A stretch of 36,763 bases of DNA, from NCBI GenBank assembly GCA_028708055.1, contig JAQVZT010000001.1, positions 1-36,763 of the forward strand. The letters are read 5' to 3'. Under the pieces are notes generated by a model. The model was given only the letters and a program-made list of their open reading frames with translations. It was not told where the DNA came from and ran no database searches. Both the position numbers and the translations under genes were made by a program. This stretch comes from Methanothrix sp. Its GTDB lineage: Archaea > Halobacteriota > Methanosarcinia > Methanotrichales > Methanotrichaceae. The stretch's first letter is position 1. Each line of letters opens with the position of its first letter. Of this stretch, positions 23,281 through 31,342 are shown piece after piece.

Positions 23281-23658
23281 TCAGATCTCAATGGAAAAAA
23301 CTGCCCAGTCGAGCTGCTTGATAGCGCCCCAGAGGTCAAATGACATCTTCATCAAACCATATTTTCGGTAGAGCTTCTGACTGATTTTGATCTCAATATC
23401 TCCGTTGGCCCGGATTGCAGTGCCCTCGATGGTCACACCGTGGGGCTTGCCCAGCGGGTCGGAGGGCGTAACCCGGACATGGGGATTATTGCGCATCCGT
23501 TTGACCTTGCCGCTGTTGGCATAGGATCGGACGAAGAGCCGGCCTTCATCAACCACAAACCAGACGGGCGTGGGAATGAACTGCCCGTTCCGCTTCATGG
23601 TTTCAAGCCTTATATACTCCTTATTCTGAAACTGCTCCAGCCGGTAGTCATCTCTCAT
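23281..23658 (-). CDS. PPOX-class (pyridoxamine 5'-phosphate oxidase-like) flavin/F420 protein
   Basis: The 125-residue split-beta-barrel protein fits the PPOX class. LETMKRNGQFIPTPVWFVVDEGRLFVRSYANSGKVKRMRNNPHVRV matches the typical N-terminal half of F420- or FMN-binding PPOX proteins, and the C-terminal KYGLMKMSFDLWG segment also fits. The reaction is unknown. It starts inside the nifN stop (ATGA overlap), with AGAGGAT 8 bases upstream, so it is the last gene of the nif operon. A redox role linked to nitrogenase is an inference. Confidence 0.8.
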   Translation of the reverse strand: MRDDYRLEQFQNKEYIRLETMKRNGQFIPTPVWFVVDEGRLFVRSYANSGKVKRMRNNPHVRVTPSDPLGKPHGVTIEGTAIRANGDIEIKISQKLYRKYGLMKMSFDLWGAIKQLDWAVFSIEI

Positions 23659-24971
23659 GCCGGTATCCTCTCTCTGCTTTCCAGCAGGACGTTGGCCATA
23701 TCCTCCACCAGATTCATCGAGCCCTCATAACCGAGGAGCAGCTGATGGGAGGCTCCGAAGCGATCGTGGTTTGGCAGTCCCACCCTCAAGAGCGGTATAT
23801 TGCTTTTCCTGGCAATCCTCCGTCCGGTGAAAGGCCCCACCAGAAGCTCGATATCCCGGCTTTTCGCTTCCTCCGCAATCTGGGAGAAATCGGCTCCCAT
23901 CGAAACCTTAGAGCCTGGCGCAATCTCCGCCGCCTTTTCTGCAAACGCAGGATTTGCCGCTCCTGTGGCCACAATCTGCGGATTCATGCCCACTTCCATC
24001 ATAATCCGGGTTATCCCCAGGACCATCTCTGTGTCCCCGTAGACCGCCGTCCTGACATCAGCCAGAATCTTATGGGCATCCACCATGGTGTCCAGCAGCC
24101 GTCCCCTTTGCCGCTCATAGCTCTCCGGCATGGGCATCCCGGTCAGCTCTTCAAGGGTGGCAGCCAGGCGATCGGCAAATTCAAGGCTTATGGGCAGGGG
24201 AAGGGCAACATGAGGAATCTTGAACTCCTTTTCCAGGTAGTCGCCTGCACCTGGCTCCTGGACCCATCCTCCGATGGTCAGAGTCGCTCTTGAATTGGCC
24301 GTATCCCGGACGTCTTCCAGGGGCGTTCCCCCTTTGGGGATGAGCGGCAGATCGCTGCTGAGGGTCGCATCAAATGTCTCAGATATGTCCGGCATCAGAA
24401 TATAGCCCATGCCCCAGTCGTCAAAGAGCCTCTTCAGGAAGCGAACATCTGCTGGGGAGATGATCGATCCCACCAGGATGTTGATGCGCCCGTTTGGCTT
24501 CGACTTTGCGGCCATGGTCTGGACCAAGCCCTTGAGAGCCACCCGGTAGCCTACCTCATGAGATGCAGCGTAGCTGGGAGTTGATACCGGGACGATGACG
24601 ACATCCTTTGCCAGCGGTTCCTGCGCCTGAAACTCCCTGACGATCTGGGGCACGTCGTCCCCGATGGTTTCAGCTAGACAGGTGGTGGCAATGCCGATTA
24701 CCTTCGGGTTGTATCCCTTGATGACATTTCTCAGTCCCTGCATGAGATTGGCGGAGCCTCCGTAGACTGCTCCCTTCTCGTTTAGAGCGGTGGATGCAAT
24801 GTCCACCGGCTCACGGAAGTGATGGGCGAGGTACAGGCGCATGTAGGTGCTGCACCCCTGCGAGCCGTGGAAGAGGGGCATGCAGCCCTCAATTCCCCGG
24901 AATACAAGGACGCTGCCCATGGGCATGCACATGGAGCAGGGATTAACTGTGGCAAGGCTCTTTGATATCAT
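23655..24971 (-). CDS. nifN: Nitrogenase cofactor assembly scaffold NifN
   Basis: The 438-residue NifD/NifK-family protein starts MISKSLATVNPCSMCMPMGS. Cysteines in NPCSMC, EGCMP and SQGCS are in the positions of the cluster-binding residues of NifN/NifK. With NifE it forms the scaffold on which the FeMo-cofactor precursor is matured. ATG 24971 is chosen over the earlier in-frame start at 24995 because of an AGGAGGT 5 bases upstream. The gene overlaps the end of nifE by about 29 bases. Confidence 0.9.
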   Translation of the reverse strand: MISKSLATVNPCSMCMPMGSVLVFRGIEGCMPLFHGSQGCSTYMRLYLAHHFREPVDIASTALNEKGAVYGGSANLMQGLRNVIKGYNPKVIGIATTCLAETIGDDVPQIVREFQAQEPLAKDVVIVPVSTPSYAASHEVGYRVALKGLVQTMAAKSKPNGRINILVGSIISPADVRFLKRLFDDWGMGYILMPDISETFDATLSSDLPLIPKGGTPLEDVRDTANSRATLTIGGWVQEPGAGDYLEKEFKIPHVALPLPISLEFADRLAATLEELTGMPMPESYERQRGRLLDTMVDAHKILADVRTAVYGDTEMVLGITRIMMEVGMNPQIVATGAANPAFAEKAAEIAPGSKVSMGADFSQIAEEAKSRDIELLVGPFTGRRIARKSNIPLLRVGLPNHDRFGASHQLLLGYEGSMNLVEDMANVLLESRERIPA

Positions 24972-26358
24972 CGCTGACCTCCTGTACTGATGCAAATTGC
25001 GATCCTCTGCCAGTGCAGCTGGCTCTCTTCACGGCAAGCTGCCATACCGGGCTGTTGATGGTAATGCTGACCTCTCTCGCGAAGTTTTCCATACCCTCAA
25101 AGCCCTCGAAGTTGACAGTTCGATCATGATTGAAATCACAGAATGCAATCCCCATTTTGTAGGCCAGGAAACGCTCTTTGACTCCTGCCACCAGGAGGTC
25201 CGCATTCTGCTTGATGAGAAGCTCTTTTAGTTCTAGCGGATTGGCATCATCTATGATCACAGTTCCTTCTTTTATGATGTAAGCGATATTTTGGTAGTCC
25301 TCGCGACTGCCGGTTTGCGTTCCAATTATCACGACCTCCATTCCCAGCTCCTGGAACGCCCGGACGAGAGAGACGGCTTTGGCTGCGCCGCCCATGTAAA
25401 TTGCCGCCTTCTTTCCGGCAACCTTCGCTCGATAAGCTTCGATTCGGGGCGCTACCTCCCGGCTCTTCTTAAGGATGATCTCCTCTGCCTTCTCTGCCAT
25501 CTTCTCCGAGGCAAAGAACTGCGCTGCTTGCCGCAGGGCGTTTGACATATCCTGCAGGCCGAAGAAGCTGATTCGCTTGTAGGGAATTCCATATTTTTCC
25601 TGCATGATCTTGGCGAGATAGGTCATGGAGCCGCTGCATTGCACCAGATTGAGCTGAGCCGTGTGAGCCCTCTCTATCTCAGCTACGCGAGCGTCACCGG
25701 TAAGAGTTGCCACCACATCGAGGCCCATCTCCTGAAAGAGGGGTTTGACGAACTGCAGATCGTCCGCCACATTGTATTCTCCCAGCAGGTTGATGGAAGG
25801 GTGCCTGGGCTGATAGTCACGCCTTCCGATTAGCTCGCTCAGGGCATTGCAGGCTGCTTTGTAGCCCTCGTTTTTGCTGCCCCGAAATCCTTCAGATCTC
25901 ACAGGCACGACCGGTATGCACAGCTCCTCGCTTGCCTTTTTGCAGATGGTTATCAGATCGTCTCCAATAATTCCTACTATGCAGGTGGAATAGACAAAGA
26001 TGGCCGGAGGATGGTACATCTCCGCCAGCTCCCGCAAAGATGCCGCCAGCTTCTTCTCTCCTCCGAAGATCACATCCAGCTCCTTCATGTCTGTAGAGAA
26101 GCTGTTTCTGTAGAGATCGGGGCCTGAGGAGGTGCTGCCCCGAATGTCCCAGGTGTAGCTGGCGCAGCCTATGGGCCCATGCACCAGATGCAGGGCATCG
26201 GTGATGGGATTGAGCACCACTCTCGCTCCGGAGTAGACGCATGCCCTCTGGCTCACAGCTCCGGCCAGGCTCTCGGTGTTGCAGGCCAGAGGCATGCTCT
26301 GTTCGCCTTTTTGGGCAATATGCCCTTCCCTGCCATCAAAGATGTTAACAATGCTCAT
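24943..26358 (-). CDS. nifE: Nitrogenase cofactor assembly scaffold NifE
   Basis: The 471-residue protein has the NifE pattern: RACVYSGARVVLNPITDALHLVHGPIGC with C40 and C65, YSTCIVGIIGDD with C126, and a conserved LVQCSGSMTYLAKIMQEKYGIP block around the cofactor site. The partner of NifN, it holds the FeMo-cofactor precursor during Mo and homocitrate insertion. It lies 9 bases after nifK and before nifN. AGGGG lies 6 bases before its ATG. Confidence 0.92.
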   Translation of the reverse strand: MSIVNIFDGREGHIAQKGEQSMPLACNTESLAGAVSQRACVYSGARVVLNPITDALHLVHGPIGCASYTWDIRGSTSSGPDLYRNSFSTDMKELDVIFGGEKKLAASLRELAEMYHPPAIFVYSTCIVGIIGDDLITICKKASEELCIPVVPVRSEGFRGSKNEGYKAACNALSELIGRRDYQPRHPSINLLGEYNVADDLQFVKPLFQEMGLDVVATLTGDARVAEIERAHTAQLNLVQCSGSMTYLAKIMQEKYGIPYKRISFFGLQDMSNALRQAAQFFASEKMAEKAEEIILKKSREVAPRIEAYRAKVAGKKAAIYMGGAAKAVSLVRAFQELGMEVVIIGTQTGSREDYQNIAYIIKEGTVIIDDANPLELKELLIKQNADLLVAGVKERFLAYKMGIAFCDFNHDRTVNFEGFEGMENFAREVSITINSPVWQLAVKRASCTGRGSQFASVQEVSDDIKEPCHS

Positions 26359-26367
26359 GCCAGTCCC

Positions 26368-27726
26368 CTAAAGGATCATCTCGAAATGCGTATCATCCGA
26401 GTCTCTGTCCCTTCTTTCCAGGAAGGTGTTGCCGATCATCTCCACCAATCGAGCAGCACCGGCGTATCCGATGATTGGGAAATAATGCAGGTTGGCCCGA
26501 TCTGTGATGGGGAAGCCCACCCGCACAAATGGGAGGTCTTCGGCCCGGGCGATCAATTTCCCATAGGTGTTGCCGATCAGCATATCCACCGGATGGTTCT
26601 TGATCTTTTGATGGAGCAGGAAGGTGTCACCTTGCAGTGCCTCGCAATCGGATGATAGGTTATGCACCTCTTCAGCAAACTTCTTGTCCGGCGTTCCGGT
26701 GAGAGCAAAGACCGGATTCATGCCCATCTCCACAGCCAGGCTGACCAGACCGATAACGGTATCCGGGTCTCCGAATATGGCGAGGTCCTTGCCGTGGAAA
26801 TGAGGATGAGCATCGGTCATCATATCCACCAGCCGGCCCCGTTCGTACTCGATAGCCTCCGGTACGGGAAGGCCCATGAGGCTGGAGACCGACATAACAA
26901 AGGCATCGGTGTTTCTGATGCCGATGGGCATGGGGCCTATGATCGCGGGTATGCCGAACTTGCCCTTCAGGACCATGGCACCTGAGGCTCCGGCGGTTCT
27001 TCCGAGGGCAATGGTCGCCCGGGAGTTTCCGGCGTCAACCAGATCAGGTATAGTTGTTCCGCCCGGCGGGTAGAGGCCTCCCGACTCAGGAGTAAGTGGC
27101 GCGTCGAAGACATCGGTGGTATCGGGAAATACGATCGACGAGACTCCCATGATGCTGAGCAGCCTCTTGATCTCCCGGATGTCTCCCGGGTCCACGAAAC
27201 CGGGGATGATGTTCAGCTTTCCGTTGGGCTTGCTCTTCCTGGGAAAGGTCTGGGCGATGGCTTTGACCGCATTGTCATATCCTGTGATATGCGAGCCCAC
27301 GTAGCTGGGGGTGCTGGCTATGACCACTTTCGTCTTGGGATCGAAGAACTCCTCTTCCTTGATCTCCTCCATGAAGCTGCCTACATCGTCTCCTATGGTT
27401 TCAGAGGAGCAGGTAGTGTTTATGGCCAGCACATCGGGGTGATAGATGTTGACCACGTTGTTTACTGCCTCCTTGAGGTTGTTTCTGCCTCCAAAGACCA
27501 CCGAATCCTCGGTGAATGAGGATGTTGCCGCCAGTGTTGGCTCGCGGTAGTGGCGGGCCAGCACCATGCGCAGGTAAGAGGAGCAACCCTGCGAGCCATG
27601 AGTGATTGGCATGCAGTTGTGGATGCCTTTGTAGGCCAGAATGGCCCCGATCGGCTGGCAGATTTTAGCAGGGTTTATGACCAGCGTTTCGCGTTCGGCC
27701 ATCTGTTTGGGTGTGTAATCAAGCAT
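26368..27726 (-). CDS. nifK: Nitrogenase molybdenum-iron protein beta subunit
   Basis: The 452-residue protein has P-cluster cysteines C23, C48 and C106 with the same spacing (25 and 58) as C70, C95 and C153 of the Azotobacter protein. It is shorter at the N-terminus than Azotobacter NifK, as in methanogen enzymes. It forms the alpha2-beta2 tetramer with NifD, reducing N2 with electrons from NifH. Its start overlaps the nifD stop by 8 bases. Confidence 0.95.
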   Translation of the reverse strand: MLDYTPKQMAERETLVINPAKICQPIGAILAYKGIHNCMPITHGSQGCSSYLRMVLARHYREPTLAATSSFTEDSVVFGGRNNLKEAVNNVVNIYHPDVLAINTTCSSETIGDDVGSFMEEIKEEEFFDPKTKVVIASTPSYVGSHITGYDNAVKAIAQTFPRKSKPNGKLNIIPGFVDPGDIREIKRLLSIMGVSSIVFPDTTDVFDAPLTPESGGLYPPGGTTIPDLVDAGNSRATIALGRTAGASGAMVLKGKFGIPAIIGPMPIGIRNTDAFVMSVSSLMGLPVPEAIEYERGRLVDMMTDAHPHFHGKDLAIFGDPDTVIGLVSLAVEMGMNPVFALTGTPDKKFAEEVHNLSSDCEALQGDTFLLHQKIKNHPVDMLIGNTYGKLIARAEDLPFVRVGFPITDRANLHYFPIIGYAGAARLVEMIGNTFLERRDRDSDDTHFEMIL

Positions 27727-29341
27727 TGTTCTGCCTCCAGGGTGGGTTTATGAATTTCCAGGTTGGGCTGTTCACAGACATGTCGATGTCCTTGGCAAAC
27801 TGCACGAAGCCTTCAAAGCCTGTGTAAGGACCGCTGTAGTCATAGGAATGCATTTGCCGGGATGGAATGTGCATCTTCTGGAAGACGTACTTGTCTTTGA
27901 TTCCCGAACAGAAGAGATCGATTCCCATATCCTTTACCAGCCTCTCGCATTCGTGATGGCTGTAGTCGTCGATCATGATCTGGCCGTCTTTCATATGGGG
28001 AAGCAGGCCCTCATAATTCATGAGCCTTGAAATTTTCTCCTTCTTTTTCTGGATCTCTGCATTGTCGTAGGGCGAGACAACATTCGGGTCACGCTCGTAA
28101 TGAATGTCCTCGAGCACCTTCGACCGTCCGGTGTGCACAATTGAGGAGAGCACCTTTCGGCCCTCATAGTCATCCCGGTGGGCGAACTCATATCCGGCCA
28201 CGACCACCTCCATGCCCAGGGTCTCGAACATGTTTCTGAAGTGGTGGGCGCGTGAGCCTCCGACCAGAATCATGACCTTCTTTCCGGCGAGCCTCTTCCT
28301 GTACATGTCAATGGTCGGCTGGATCTTTGCCATCTCCTCGGCGATCACAGCCTCGGTTCTCTTTGTCAGATCCGGATCATTGAAGAAGGCCGCCATATCC
28401 CGAAGGGTGGCGATTGTGTCTTCAACTCCCAGGTAGTTGACTTTGAGCCAGGGCAGGCCGTATTTCTCCTCCATCATGCGGTTGGTGTAGTTGATTGACC
28501 TGTGGCAGAGCAGGATGTTCAGCTTGGCTCTGTGCGCTTTGGCGATATCGTGGAATGAGGCGTCGCCAGTGAAGGGGCTGACCACTCTGTAGCCCACCTT
28601 TTCAAGCAGTTCTTTGACTACCCAGTAGTCCCCGCCGATGTTGTATTCTCCGAAGACGTTGACATCAAAGGGGCCGGGGTCTTCCAGCTCTTCTGTGCCC
28701 ACCAGGTGCTCCATCAGTGAGTTGGAGGCTATGTGGTGGCCCGCCGATTGAGAGACGCCCCGGTAGCCCTCGCAGCGCACCGGGATGACCTTGATTCTCA
28801 GGTCGGCTTCTGCCTTTTTGCAGACCGATTCGATATCATCGCCGATGAGGCCGATAGGGCAGGTGCAGAATATCGAGATGCACTCAGGCTTGAAGATGGC
28901 ATAGGCCTCTCGAATGGCGGCAGCGAGCTTCTTCTCGGCTCCAAAGACGATATCGGTCTCCTTGACATCGGTGCTGAGGCAATAGCCGGCAAAGCAGTCT
29001 CTGCCCTCCTCCTTTTTCATGAGGTTTCTTCTGGTGCCCCAGGTGAAGTAAGCGCAACCGATGGGGCCGTGAGTGATATGCAGGATATCTTTGATCGGCC
29101 CGAAGACCACTCCTTTGGAGCCTGCATAGGCACAGCCGCGGTTGGTGAGGATGCCGGGGATGGATTTGTCGTTGGCCTCGATCTTCTGTTCGACCTCGCA
29201 GGCGTCCTTGACCACCACATGCTTCTTTCGTACCTCTCTCGTATTCTTGGGAATACCTCTGAGCATATCCTCGACTGCTTCCAGGCTACCGGCGATAGTT
29301 GTCGGTTTGGCCACGCTCTCGACTTTTTCCGCTCCGCTCAT
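27719..29341 (-). CDS. nifD: Nitrogenase molybdenum-iron protein alpha subunit
   Basis: The 540-residue protein has P-cluster ligands C70, C96 and C161 (TCPIGLIGDDI), cofactor ligand C279 (LLCHRS) and H498 (RQMHSYDYSGPY). The active-site pair Q198 and H202 corresponds to Q191 and H195 of Azotobacter. These residues fit a Mo-type enzyme. No anfG/vnfG delta-subunit gene is present. Compared with Azotobacter NifD it has about 50 extra residues, in the region around 390-450, as other methanogen NifD proteins do. The ATG overlaps the nifI2 stop (ATGA). Confidence 0.96.
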   Translation of the reverse strand: MSGAEKVESVAKPTTIAGSLEAVEDMLRGIPKNTREVRKKHVVVKDACEVEQKIEANDKSIPGILTNRGCAYAGSKGVVFGPIKDILHITHGPIGCAYFTWGTRRNLMKKEEGRDCFAGYCLSTDVKETDIVFGAEKKLAAAIREAYAIFKPECISIFCTCPIGLIGDDIESVCKKAEADLRIKVIPVRCEGYRGVSQSAGHHIASNSLMEHLVGTEELEDPGPFDVNVFGEYNIGGDYWVVKELLEKVGYRVVSPFTGDASFHDIAKAHRAKLNILLCHRSINYTNRMMEEKYGLPWLKVNYLGVEDTIATLRDMAAFFNDPDLTKRTEAVIAEEMAKIQPTIDMYRKRLAGKKVMILVGGSRAHHFRNMFETLGMEVVVAGYEFAHRDDYEGRKVLSSIVHTGRSKVLEDIHYERDPNVVSPYDNAEIQKKKEKISRLMNYEGLLPHMKDGQIMIDDYSHHECERLVKDMGIDLFCSGIKDKYVFQKMHIPSRQMHSYDYSGPYTGFEGFVQFAKDIDMSVNSPTWKFINPPWRQNNA

Positions 29342-29691
29342 GATATTGCCACACTCCCTCTCTCGCCGGTTCTTATCCGGACGGACTCTTCCACCGGGCA
29401 GACAAATATCCTGCCGTCACCGAAGTTTCCGGTGCGGTTGACCTTGGTGATGACGGCCACCACTGCCGGTACGAATTCGTCTTCCACCATGATCGAGATC
29501 ATCCTCTTGGGAATGAATTTCATATTCTTATTCGATGAATCAAGCTGGGACGGATGGGGGATTTGCAGACCCTTCTGCTTTCCCCGGCCGCTGGCTTTGT
29601 AGACGGTGATGGATGGGATGCCTATGACCTCCAGGGCATCTTTGGTGCTCTCCATCTTGTTCATCTGGATGATGGCCAGGACTTCTTTCAT
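29338..29691 (-). CDS. nifI2: Nitrogenase P-II regulator NifI2
   Basis: The 117-residue P-II family protein begins MKEVLAIIQMNKMESTKDALEVIG. Its enlarged T-loop (KQKGLQIPHPSQLDSSNKNMKF) and C-terminal GNFGDGRIFVCPVEESVRIRTGE signature are characteristic. In methanogens NifI1 and NifI2 form a complex that binds NifDK and reversibly switches off nitrogenase when ammonium is present, relieved by 2-oxoglutarate. It starts directly after the nifI1 stop and overlaps nifD by 4 bases. Confidence 0.94.
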   Translation of the reverse strand: MKEVLAIIQMNKMESTKDALEVIGIPSITVYKASGRGKQKGLQIPHPSQLDSSNKNMKFIPKRMISIMVEDEFVPAVVAVITKVNRTGNFGDGRIFVCPVEESVRIRTGERGSVAIS

Positions 29692-30009
29692 CTACAGCCC
29701 CCGCTCGCCCGTCCGGATGGTGTAGGCCTCGTCGACGGAAGTTACGAAGATCTTGCCGTCGCCGATGTTTCCCGTGCGCGCAGCGCCCTCGATGATCTTG
29801 ACGACCTTTTCCAGGTCATCGTCTCCGACCACCAGCATGAGCATGGTCTTTGGCAGGTTGTCGTAGACTACGTTACCCACCTTGATGCCCTTCTGCTTGC
29901 CTCTGCCGAAGACCTCGACTCTGGTCAAAGCGGTAAAGCCGCCGGATTCCAGGCTGTCTGCCACCTTGTCCACGGCTTCAGGCCGGATGACGGCTCGAAT
30001 CATCTTCAT
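29692..30009 (-). CDS. nifI1: Nitrogenase P-II regulator NifI1
   Basis: The 105-residue P-II protein begins MKMIRAVIRPEAVDKVADSL. Its T-loop is GKQKGIKVGNVVYDNLPKTM, and its C-terminus has GNIGDGKIFVTSVDEAYTIRTGE. It partners NifI2 in post-translational ammonium switch-off. ATG 30009 overlaps the nifH stop (ATGA) and has GGTG upstream. A longer frame to 30024 adds an unlikely MGCCR prefix. Confidence 0.94.
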   Translation of the reverse strand: MKMIRAVIRPEAVDKVADSLESGGFTALTRVEVFGRGKQKGIKVGNVVYDNLPKTMLMLVVGDDDLEKVVKIIEGAARTGNIGDGKIFVTSVDEAYTIRTGERGL

Positions 30010-30821
30010 TCTACAACACCCCATTCCATCATGACAGCCTCCAGCTCCTCGTACTCCATGGGCTTGGGAATCACGAACATCTCATTCTCGTCCACCGCCT
30101 TGGCCAGGGCCAGGTAGGCTTTGGCCTGATTGGAGTCAGGAGCGAATTGGATTACCGTCTGCTTATGGATCTCGGATTGGTGGACCACATTGTCTCTGGG
30201 GATGAACTGGATCATTTGGCTTCCCAGCTTCTGGGCGAAGTGGGATACCAGCTCCTTTTCCCGGTCAACGTTTCTGGAGTTGCAGATGATGCCGCCCAGG
30301 CGTGTTCCGCCGGACTCTGCGAACTTCTGGATGCCCTTGCAGATGTTGTTGGCTGCATAGAGAGCCATCATCTCGCCCGAGGCGACGATGTAGATCTCCT
30401 GCGCCTTTCCTTCTCGAATTGGCATGGCGAATCCTCCGCAGACCACGTCGCCCAGGACATCGTAGAATACGTAGTCCAGGTCGTCGGTGTAGGCACCCAG
30501 GTTCTCCAGCAGTCCGATGGAGGTGATGATGCCTCTGCCTGCGCAGCCTACGCCGGGCTCGGGGCCACCGGATTCAACGCATTTGATGCCGCCAAAGCCC
30601 ACCTTCAGGACATCATCCAATTGCACCTCACCCTCTTTTCTCAGCGTGTCCAGGACCGAGGGTTGCTTCTTGCCGTTCATCAGAAATTTCACAGAATCTG
30701 CTTTCGGATCGCATCCTATCTGCATGATCTTCTTGCCCATAGTGGACAGAGCTGCAGTGAGATTCTGGGTGGTGGTCGACTTGCCAATGCCGCCTTTACC
30801 GTAGATGGCTACTTGCCTCAT
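30006..30821 (-). CDS. nifH: Nitrogenase iron protein NifH
   Basis: The 271-residue Fe protein has P-loop GKGGIGKS near the N-terminus, the [4Fe-4S] ligands C93 and C128, and R96 in the GCAGRG segment, the site ADP-ribosylated in some bacteria. It passes electrons to NifDK with ATP hydrolysis and also serves cofactor assembly. The start has AGGTG 5 bases upstream. It is the first gene of the nif operon, with an AT-rich TATA-like stretch (minus strand AATAAATATTA, 30849-30859). Confidence 0.96.
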   Translation of the reverse strand: MRQVAIYGKGGIGKSTTTQNLTAALSTMGKKIMQIGCDPKADSVKFLMNGKKQPSVLDTLRKEGEVQLDDVLKVGFGGIKCVESGGPEPGVGCAGRGIITSIGLLENLGAYTDDLDYVFYDVLGDVVCGGFAMPIREGKAQEIYIVASGEMMALYAANNICKGIQKFAESGGTRLGGIICNSRNVDREKELVSHFAQKLGSQMIQFIPRDNVVHQSEIHKQTVIQFAPDSNQAKAYLALAKAVDENEMFVIPKPMEYEELEAVMMEWGVVE

Positions 30822-31302
30822 GTTTCACCTTGATTTTATTTAATGTTTAATATTTATTTCTGGGGAGCTGCTGATTTTTCGCACTGGCTCCGCAGTCATG
30901 CTGGATGAGTTGGGGAGAGGCCCAACTCATCGGAATCTGGCCCTTGAAAGGAGTGTCCGCACGTATCTGTGGTAGTCTTCGACCTCTCACCTCTAAGACT
31001 GCGGTGCGATCGAGGATATAAGGAATTATTTGAGAAGATGGCGGCGGATGTCGGAATATTGCGGAGGGATTGTGAAAAGGTATGAGAAGAGATGAACGAT
31101 AGGTGCAAACTAGACGGCGAAAGATAGAGGATCTCTGTCAACATGTTATGAGCATTAATTTCTGGATAGCATCCTGATGAGTAATCGCTCATGTTCTCCA
31201 AAGGCCATTGAGCTATTCCAGAGTGCAAAGATCGTTTCAAAGAGCAAATTAGGCTTTTTGAAGAAACGCAAATTCCCTTAAACATCCATTGCAGCGAAAA
31301 GC
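30822..31302. other. Divergent intergenic region: nifH promoter and defence gene upstream
   Basis: There is no convincing gene in about 480 bases. It carries the nifH TATA-like element near 30849-30859. I saw no GGAA-N6-TTCC palindrome of the NrpR type. A 129-residue leftward frame (30896-31285) has low-complexity Ser/His-rich composition and no ribosome site, and is not accepted. Confidence 0.5.
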
Positions 31303-31310
31303 TATAAAAG
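31303..31310 (+). promoter_or_regulatory. TATA box of the NACHT-nuclease gene
   Basis: TATAAAAG is a near-ideal archaeal TATA box predicting transcription from about 31332. This makes ATG 31343 the likely start and excludes the in-frame TTG at 31289, which lies before the promoter. Confidence 0.6.
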
Positions 31311-31342
31311 CTATTATTGGATTAACTTATGGGTTGGATGCT

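Noticed and set aside
30896..31285. 129-residue leftward frame between nifH and the NACHT gene
   Set aside because: Ser/His-rich composition, no Shine-Dalgarno and no family match. Best read as chance.
20970..31288. NrpR operator (GGAA-N6-TTCC) before amt or nifH
   Set aside because: No match to this palindrome was found in the upstream regions of amt and nifH by eye, so regulation by NrpR is not supported from this sequence.
31289..31342. TTG start giving an 18-residue longer NACHT protein
   Set aside because: A TATAAAAG box at 31303-31310 lies inside this extension, so it cannot be transcribed from that promoter.
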